Below, piece after piece: positions 59,722 to 64,000 of a stretch of 64,000 bases of DNA; within the stretch, counting starts at the first letter, position 1; each line of letters starts with the position of its first letter. The stretch covers positions 620,001 through 684,000 of the forward strand of contig NZ_BAABHW010000001.1 of assembly GCF_039542305.1 (NCBI RefSeq), given 5' to 3'. A program made the translations under genes and the position numbers. The notes under the pieces are model-generated. The model was not told the DNA's origin. It worked only from the letters and a program-made list of their open reading frames with translations, and searched no databases. Source of the stretch: Roseibacterium beibuensis. GTDB taxonomy: Bacteria > Pseudomonadota > Alphaproteobacteria > Rhodobacterales > Rhodobacteraceae.

Positions 59722-61052
59722 ACCTGCTTTATCAGTCCCAACGGGCGATGCGGGCCAAGCGGCAAGAGGCGATGCGCCGTGGTGTCCTCGCCGTTCTCGA
59801 TATCGGGTCGCACAAGATGTCCTGTCTCGTGCTGCGTTTCGACGAAACCGATCCCGGCGCGGCGTCAGAGGGCGTCGGGGCCATGGCGGGGCAGGCGGGC
59901 TTTCGCGTCATCGGCGCCAACACGACCCGGTCCCGTGGGGTGCGGTTTGGCGAGATCGACACGGTGCAGGAAACCGAGCGTGCGATCCGCACCACCGTGC
60001 AGGCCGCCCAGAAAATGGCGCAGGTGCGCGTCGATCACGTAATCGTTTCCTTCGCCGGGGCGCGGCCGCGCAGCTATGGCCTCGATGGCGAGATCACCCT
60101 GACGACGGGCACCGTGCATGATGCCGATGTCGCCCGCGTTCTGGCGGCTTGCGATGTGCCCGATTTCGGGCAGGGGCGCGAGGTGCTGCATGCCCAGCCC
60201 GTGAACTTCTCGCTCGATCACCGCACCGGGATGGGCGATCCTCGGGGGCATGTGGGCAATCGCCTGTCGGTGGACATGCATCTGCTGACGATCGAGGCGG
60301 CGGCCATCGAGACGCTGCTGTATTGCGTCAAGCGTTGCGACCTGGAACTCGCCGGTCTGGCCAGCGCGCCCTATGTCGCCGGCATCTCCAGCCTGGTCGA
60401 GGACGAGCAGGAACTGGGCGCGGCCTGTATCGACATGGGCGGCGGCACGACCAGCCTGTCGATCTTCATGAAGAAGCACATGATCTTCGCCGATACCGTT
60501 CGGATGGGCGGGGACCACGTGACCAGCGATATCAGCCAGGGCCTTCAGATCCCGATGTGCGATGCCGAGCGGATCAAGACACGCTTCGGCGGCGTGATCG
60601 CCACGGGCATGGACGATCGCGAGATCATCGAGCTGGCAAGCGACACGGGCGACTGGAACCATGATCGGCGCACGGTCAGCCGCGCCGAGCTGATCGGCGT
60701 GATGCGTCCCAGGGTCGAGGAGATCCTCGAAGAGGTGCGCGCGCGTCTGGATGCGGCGGGGTTCGATCATCTGCCCAGCCAGCGGATCGTTCTGACCGGG
60801 GGATCGTCGCAGATCCCGGGGCTCGACGGTCTGGCCAGCCGCATCCTGGGCAACCAGGTGCGCCTCGGGCGTCCGTTGCGCGTACAGGGCTTGCCGCAAT
60901 CGACCTGCGGCCCTGCCTTTTCCTCGGCGGTGGGCCTCGCGCTTTTTGCGGCCTACCCGCAGGACGAATGGTGGGACTTCGAAATGCCCGCCGACCGTTA
61001 TCCGGCGCGCAGCCTGAAACGGGCCGTCAAGTGGTTCCGTGACAATTGGTGA
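59718..61052 (+). CDS. ftsA: cell division protein FtsA
   Basis: A 444-residue actin-fold protein. VLAVLDIGSHKMSCLVLRF is phosphate-1, LGAACIDMGGGTTSLSIFMKKHMIF phosphate-2 and RIVLTGGSSQIPGLDGLASRILG the adenosine motif. The C-terminal amphipathic helix (SLKRAVKWFRDNW) is the membrane-targeting sequence that ties FtsZ filaments to the membrane. The ATG overlaps ftsQ by 4 nt. A 189-nt gap before ftsZ could hold a promoter. Confidence 0.96.
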   Translation: MNLLYQSQRAMRAKRQEAMRRGVLAVLDIGSHKMSCLVLRFDETDPGAASEGVGAMAGQAGFRVIGANTTRSRGVRFGEIDTVQETERAIRTTVQAAQKMAQVRVDHVIVSFAGARPRSYGLDGEITLTTGTVHDADVARVLAACDVPDFGQGREVLHAQPVNFSLDHRTGMGDPRGHVGNRLSVDMHLLTIEAAAIETLLYCVKRCDLELAGLASAPYVAGISSLVEDEQELGAACIDMGGGTTSLSIFMKKHMIFADTVRMGGDHVTSDISQGLQIPMCDAERIKTRFGGVIATGMDDREIIELASDTGDWNHDRRTVSRAELIGVMRPRVEEILEEVRARLDAAGFDHLPSQRIVLTGGSSQIPGLDGLASRILGNQVRLGRPLRVQGLPQSTCGPAFSSAVGLALFAAYPQDEWWDFEMPADRYPARSLKRAVKWFRDNW

Positions 61053-61241
61053 CCACCGCATCTGGTGGTCAGCCCCCAAATCCCGCAAAATCGGCGGTTT
61101 TCCGCCCCATATTTCGCGATTTTCGCCAAATTTCCGCGTGACGCGCGCGCGGGAGTTGGGTAGCATGTATCGGAATAAGAGGCAGAAAAGATCAACCGGC
61201 ACAAGACCGGGGTCGCAAACGAAACACAGGCGGACAGAGCG

Positions 61242-62885
61242 ATGACACTCAATCTCACCATGCCCGACATGCGGCAGGAACTGAAACCGCGCATCACCGT
61301 CTTCGGCGTCGGTGGGGCGGGCGGCAACGCAGTCAACAACATGATCGACCAGCAGCTGGATGGCTGCGAATTCGTGGTCGCCAACACCGATGCGCAGGCG
61401 CTGGCGCAGTCCAAGGCGTCGGGCAAGGTGCAGATGGGCGCCCGCGTGACCGAAGGTCTGGGTGCCGGTGCGCGCCCCGCCGTCGGCGCAAGCGCTGCCG
61501 AAGAGTCGATCGAGGAAATCGTCGATCACCTCGCTGGCGCGCACATGGCCTTCATCACCGCCGGCATGGGCGGCGGCACCGGCACGGGCGCCGCGCCGAT
61601 CATCGCGCAAGCCGCGCGGGAGTTGGGCGTTCTGACCGTGGGTGTCGTGACCAAGCCCTTCCAGTTCGAGGGCTCCAAGCGGATGCGGCAGGCCGATGAA
61701 GGCATCGAGCAGCTGCAAAAGGTGGTCGATACCCTCATCATCATTCCCAACCAGAACCTGTTCCGGCTGGCCAATGAGAAGACCACCTTCACCGAAGCCT
61801 TCGCGATGGCCGACGACGTTCTGTACCAGGGCGTGAAAGGCGTGACCGATCTGATGGTGCGCCCGGGCCTCATCAACCTCGACTTCGCGGACGTGCGCGC
61901 CGTGATGAACGAGATGGGCAAGGCCATGATGGGCACCGGCGAAGGCGAGGGCGAGAGCCGCGCATTGCAGGCCGCCGAGAAGGCGATCGCGAACCCGCTG
62001 CTCGACGAGATCAGCCTCAAGGGGGCCCGAGGCGTTCTGATCAACGTCACCGGCGGCTACGACCTGACCCTGTTCGAACTGGACGAGGCCGCGAACCGCA
62101 TTCGCGAAGAAGTCGACGAAGAGGCCAACATCATCGTCGGTTCGACGCTGGACCAGACGATGGAAGGCCAGATGCGCGTCAGCGTCGTGGCGACCGGCAT
62201 CGACGTCTCGGAGCAGGCGGCGCAGGAACCGGCGCGTCAGAACTACGCGTCCTACCGCTCGGGTGCCGCTCCGGCTCCGAAACCGGCGGCTCCCGCCCTG
62301 GCCGTGGCCGAGGTGGAGCCCGAACCCGCGGATATGCCCGAGCTGACCGAAGAGCATCCCGAACCGTCGCTGTTCGAGAGCTTTGCGCCCGGCAAGGTGG
62401 AAGAGCCCGGCTTCGACGACCTGGCGGAAGACGATGTTCCGGCCCCGGCCTATCGTCCCGCCCCGCGCCCCGCGGCCAGCGCCCCGCGCCCGGCCCCGAT
62501 GCCGGTTCAGAACGCCGAAGACGGCTCGGACTACGTGGCGCCGAAACCGGCCCCGGCCGGCGCCCCGACGCCCGAAGCCCTGGCCCGCCTGCGCGCGGCC
62601 ATCCAGAAGGACGCCCCCCGCGCGGCAGAGCCTGCCCCCCAGGCGCAGCATCAGCCCGAAGGCCACGGAAAGTCCCGCTTCGGCATCAACAGCCTGATCA
62701 ACCGCATGACCGGACATGGCGACGAGGGACCGGCCCCGGTCGAGCGTCGGGCGCAGCCGCGCATGCAGGCGCCGCGTCCGCAGCCGGTATCCGTCCCGCA
62801 ACCGGCCCGTGCCGAGGAAAGCGCCGTTGATCCCGAGCAGGAGCGGATCGAGATCCCGGCGTTCCTGCGTCGCCAAGCCAACTGA
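61242..62885 (+). CDS. ftsZ: cell division protein FtsZ
   Basis: A 547-residue tubulin-like GTPase. ITVFGVGGAGGNAVNNMI and the signature AGMGGGTGTGAAPI (residues about 108-120) bind GTP; the T7 loop is in NLDFADVRAVM. The core ends near residue 330 and is followed by a long Pro/Ala-rich linker of about 200 residues, much longer than in E. coli but common in alphaproteobacteria. The C-terminal peptide EIPAFLRRQAN is the binding site for FtsA and other partners. A terminator follows. Confidence 0.97.
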   Translation: MTLNLTMPDMRQELKPRITVFGVGGAGGNAVNNMIDQQLDGCEFVVANTDAQALAQSKASGKVQMGARVTEGLGAGARPAVGASAAEESIEEIVDHLAGAHMAFITAGMGGGTGTGAAPIIAQAARELGVLTVGVVTKPFQFEGSKRMRQADEGIEQLQKVVDTLIIIPNQNLFRLANEKTTFTEAFAMADDVLYQGVKGVTDLMVRPGLINLDFADVRAVMNEMGKAMMGTGEGEGESRALQAAEKAIANPLLDEISLKGARGVLINVTGGYDLTLFELDEAANRIREEVDEEANIIVGSTLDQTMEGQMRVSVVATGIDVSEQAAQEPARQNYASYRSGAAPAPKPAAPALAVAEVEPEPADMPELTEEHPEPSLFESFAPGKVEEPGFDDLAEDDVPAPAYRPAPRPAASAPRPAPMPVQNAEDGSDYVAPKPAPAGAPTPEALARLRAAIQKDAPRAAEPAPQAQHQPEGHGKSRFGINSLINRMTGHGDEGPAPVERRAQPRMQAPRPQPVSVPQPARAEESAVDPEQERIEIPAFLRRQAN

Positions 62886-62908
62886 ACAGGGTCATATTTG
62901 CAACAAAG

Positions 62909-62940
62909 GGGCCAGCCATGCGCTGGCCCTTTTCCCTTTT
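62909..62940 (+). terminator. rho-independent terminator after ftsZ
   Basis: An 8-bp stem GGGCCAGC / GCTGGCCC with a 5-nt loop is followed by TTTTCCCTTTT. It separates ftsZ from lpxC, which therefore probably has its own promoter in the next 215 nt. Confidence 0.82.
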
Positions 62941-63155
62941 ATTTCAGAGCGTTGGGGGTGTTTGGGCGGGATTTTGCCGACAGGGTCCGGGTTTGTTGCA
63001 ATGCGTCATAAACCTTGAATTGTCTCTTTCCCGGCGCGCCTGTACCCCCTTTCCTCAAGCAAAGCTGCATGGGGCCCAAGGGCCCGCAGCGCAGGCCCAG
63101 AAGCTGCACCGAGCATGATGGCAGCCAGGCCGAAGGAAACGGGACGAGGGACGAG

Positions 63156-64000
63156 ATGCAGGCAACCATCCGCCATTCTGTCAGCTTTACCGGAACGGGT
63201 CTTCACACCGGGCGTCTGGTCCGCATGTCGATCCAGCCGCAGACCGCCGACATGGGGATCTGGTTCCGTCGCAGCGACCTGCCCGGGTCGGCCTTGATCC
63301 CCGCACGCTACGACCGCGTTCCCGAAAGCCGTCTTTGCACCAAGCTTCTCGGCGAAGATGGTGTGGAGATCTCGACCATCGAGCATGTGATGGCCGCGCT
63401 CGCCGGTTGCGGTATCCACAACGCGCTGGTCGAAGTGGATGGTCCGGAAATGCCGATCCTCGATGGCTCGGCCGCGCCCTTCGTGCGCGCGATCCTTGAT
63501 GCGGGGATCCAGCGCCAGTCTTCCGCGATCCATGCCATCGCTGTGACGCGGCCCATCGAGGTGCGGGAAGGGGACGCTTTTGCCCGTCTCGACCCGTCCG
63601 AGGGGTTGGAGATGGATTTCGCGATCGAGTTCACGGATGCCGCCATCGGTCGCCAGCGCCGCGTTGCCAACCTCGCCAATGGCCGCTTCGTGCGAGAGTT
63701 GTGCGACAGCCGCACCTTCTGCCGGCAGGCGGATGTCGACGCGATGCGCGCGGCTGGCCTTGCCCTCGGGGGCAGCTACGACAACGCCGTGGTCGTCGAT
63801 GGCGACATCGTGCTGAGCCCCGGTGGCTTCCGGCATGCGGATGAGGCCGTGCGTCACAAGATGCTGGACGCGCTTGGCGATCTCTACCTCGCCGGGGCGC
63901 CGATCCTCGCGCGGTACACCGGTGAACGCGCGGGCCACATGCTGACCAACCGTCTGCTGCGCGCGCTGTTCGCCGAACCGGGCGCGACGCGCGTCGTCGA
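63156..64000 (+). CDS. lpxC: UDP-3-O-acyl-N-acetylglucosamine deacetylase (C-terminus outside window)
   Basis: The N-terminal 281 residues of LpxC. RHSVSFTGTGLHTGRLVRMSI is the opening, STIEHVMAALAGCGIHNALVEVDGPEMPILDGSAAPFV carries the first zinc His and the Asp-Gly-Ser loop, and FRHADEAVRHKMLDALGDLYLAG contains the second zinc His and Asp region. It deacetylates UDP-3-O-acyl-GlcNAc, the committed lipid A step. The ATG at 63156 follows GAGGGACGAG. The gene runs off the right edge. Confidence 0.96.
   Translation, partial: MQATIRHSVSFTGTGLHTGRLVRMSIQPQTADMGIWFRRSDLPGSALIPARYDRVPESRLCTKLLGEDGVEISTIEHVMAALAGCGIHNALVEVDGPEMPILDGSAAPFVRAILDAGIQRQSSAIHAIAVTRPIEVREGDAFARLDPSEGLEMDFAIEFTDAAIGRQRRVANLANGRFVRELCDSRTFCRQADVDAMRAAGLALGGSYDNAVVVDGDIVLSPGGFRHADEAVRHKMLDALGDLYLAGAPILARYTGERAGHMLTNRLLRALFAEPGATRVV

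Noticed and set aside
59865..62876. A 1003-codon minus-strand open frame
   Set aside because: Antisense to ftsA and ftsZ and crosses their intergenic gap; no protein family features.

Overview
The window is about 64 kb of high-GC DNA with dense, overlapping genes and frequent GTG/TTG starts. Gene content and order (a dcw cell-wall cluster ending ftsQ-ftsA-ftsZ-lpxC, murein genes of the meso-DAP type, DUF2484 beside murB, a DUF1127 gene followed by CCUCCUCCC stem-loops, a long mraZ leader) point to an alphaproteobacterium of the Rhodobacterales (Roseobacter/Rhodobacter group). It looks like ordinary chromosome. I see no rRNA operon, prophage, insertion sequence or CRISPR array.

Layout. 1-2.5 kb: a partial glutathione S-transferase, then the permease and ATPase of a choline/betaine-type ABC importer. 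2.6-9.1 kb: an acyl-CoA catabolism island with four acyl-CoA dehydrogenases (a probable heteromeric pair, a glutaryl-CoA-type enzyme, and one paired with a phosphotransferase-like kinase) and a thioesterase, followed by a creatininase-family hydrolase. 10-11.4 kb: a photolyase-like flavoprotein with apparently permuted domain order. 11.5-13.5 kb: clpP-clpX. 13.6-15.4 kb: surface polysaccharide genes. 15.7-17.7 kb: tRNA-Tyr, rlmB, a zinc-ribbon protein and a CoA-binding protein. 17.7-21.4 kb: histidine genes hisBH / hisAFE on the minus strand, with a DUF2147 gene inserted in the opposite direction. 21.4-25.8 kb: glycosyltransferase and a yjbE/F/H-like exopolysaccharide group. 26-28 kb: tRNA-Gly and two secreted small proteins. 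28-35.3 kb: pyruvate carboxylase, an FMN-dependent alpha-hydroxy-acid oxidase, and a UvrD/PcrA helicase. 35.3-40.8 kb: Hint-domain protein, LysE exporter with divergent Lrp regulator, the DUF1127/small-RNA array, MFS transporter and Mrp ATPase. 40.9-64 kb: UpsM-like leader and the complete dcw cluster from mraZ to lpxC.

The dcw genes are all on the plus strand and mostly overlap or abut, so they are probably co-transcribed. They supply Mur ligases, lipid I/II synthesis and the FtsL-I-W-Q-A-Z divisome. Four non-canonical genes (amino-acid permease, 79-aa protein, DUF2484 protein, 58-aa membrane protein) sit between murC and murB, and a VOC-fold protein sits between murD and ftsW.

The most unusual element is at 37.57-38.21 kb. 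A DUF1127 gene is followed 18 nt after its stop by about ten tandem stem-loops, nearly all presenting an anti-Shine-Dalgarno CCUCCUCCC-type loop. It resembles an enlarged CcsR / 'cuckoo' small-RNA cluster. It lies about 3 kb from the UpsM-like leader of the dcw operon.
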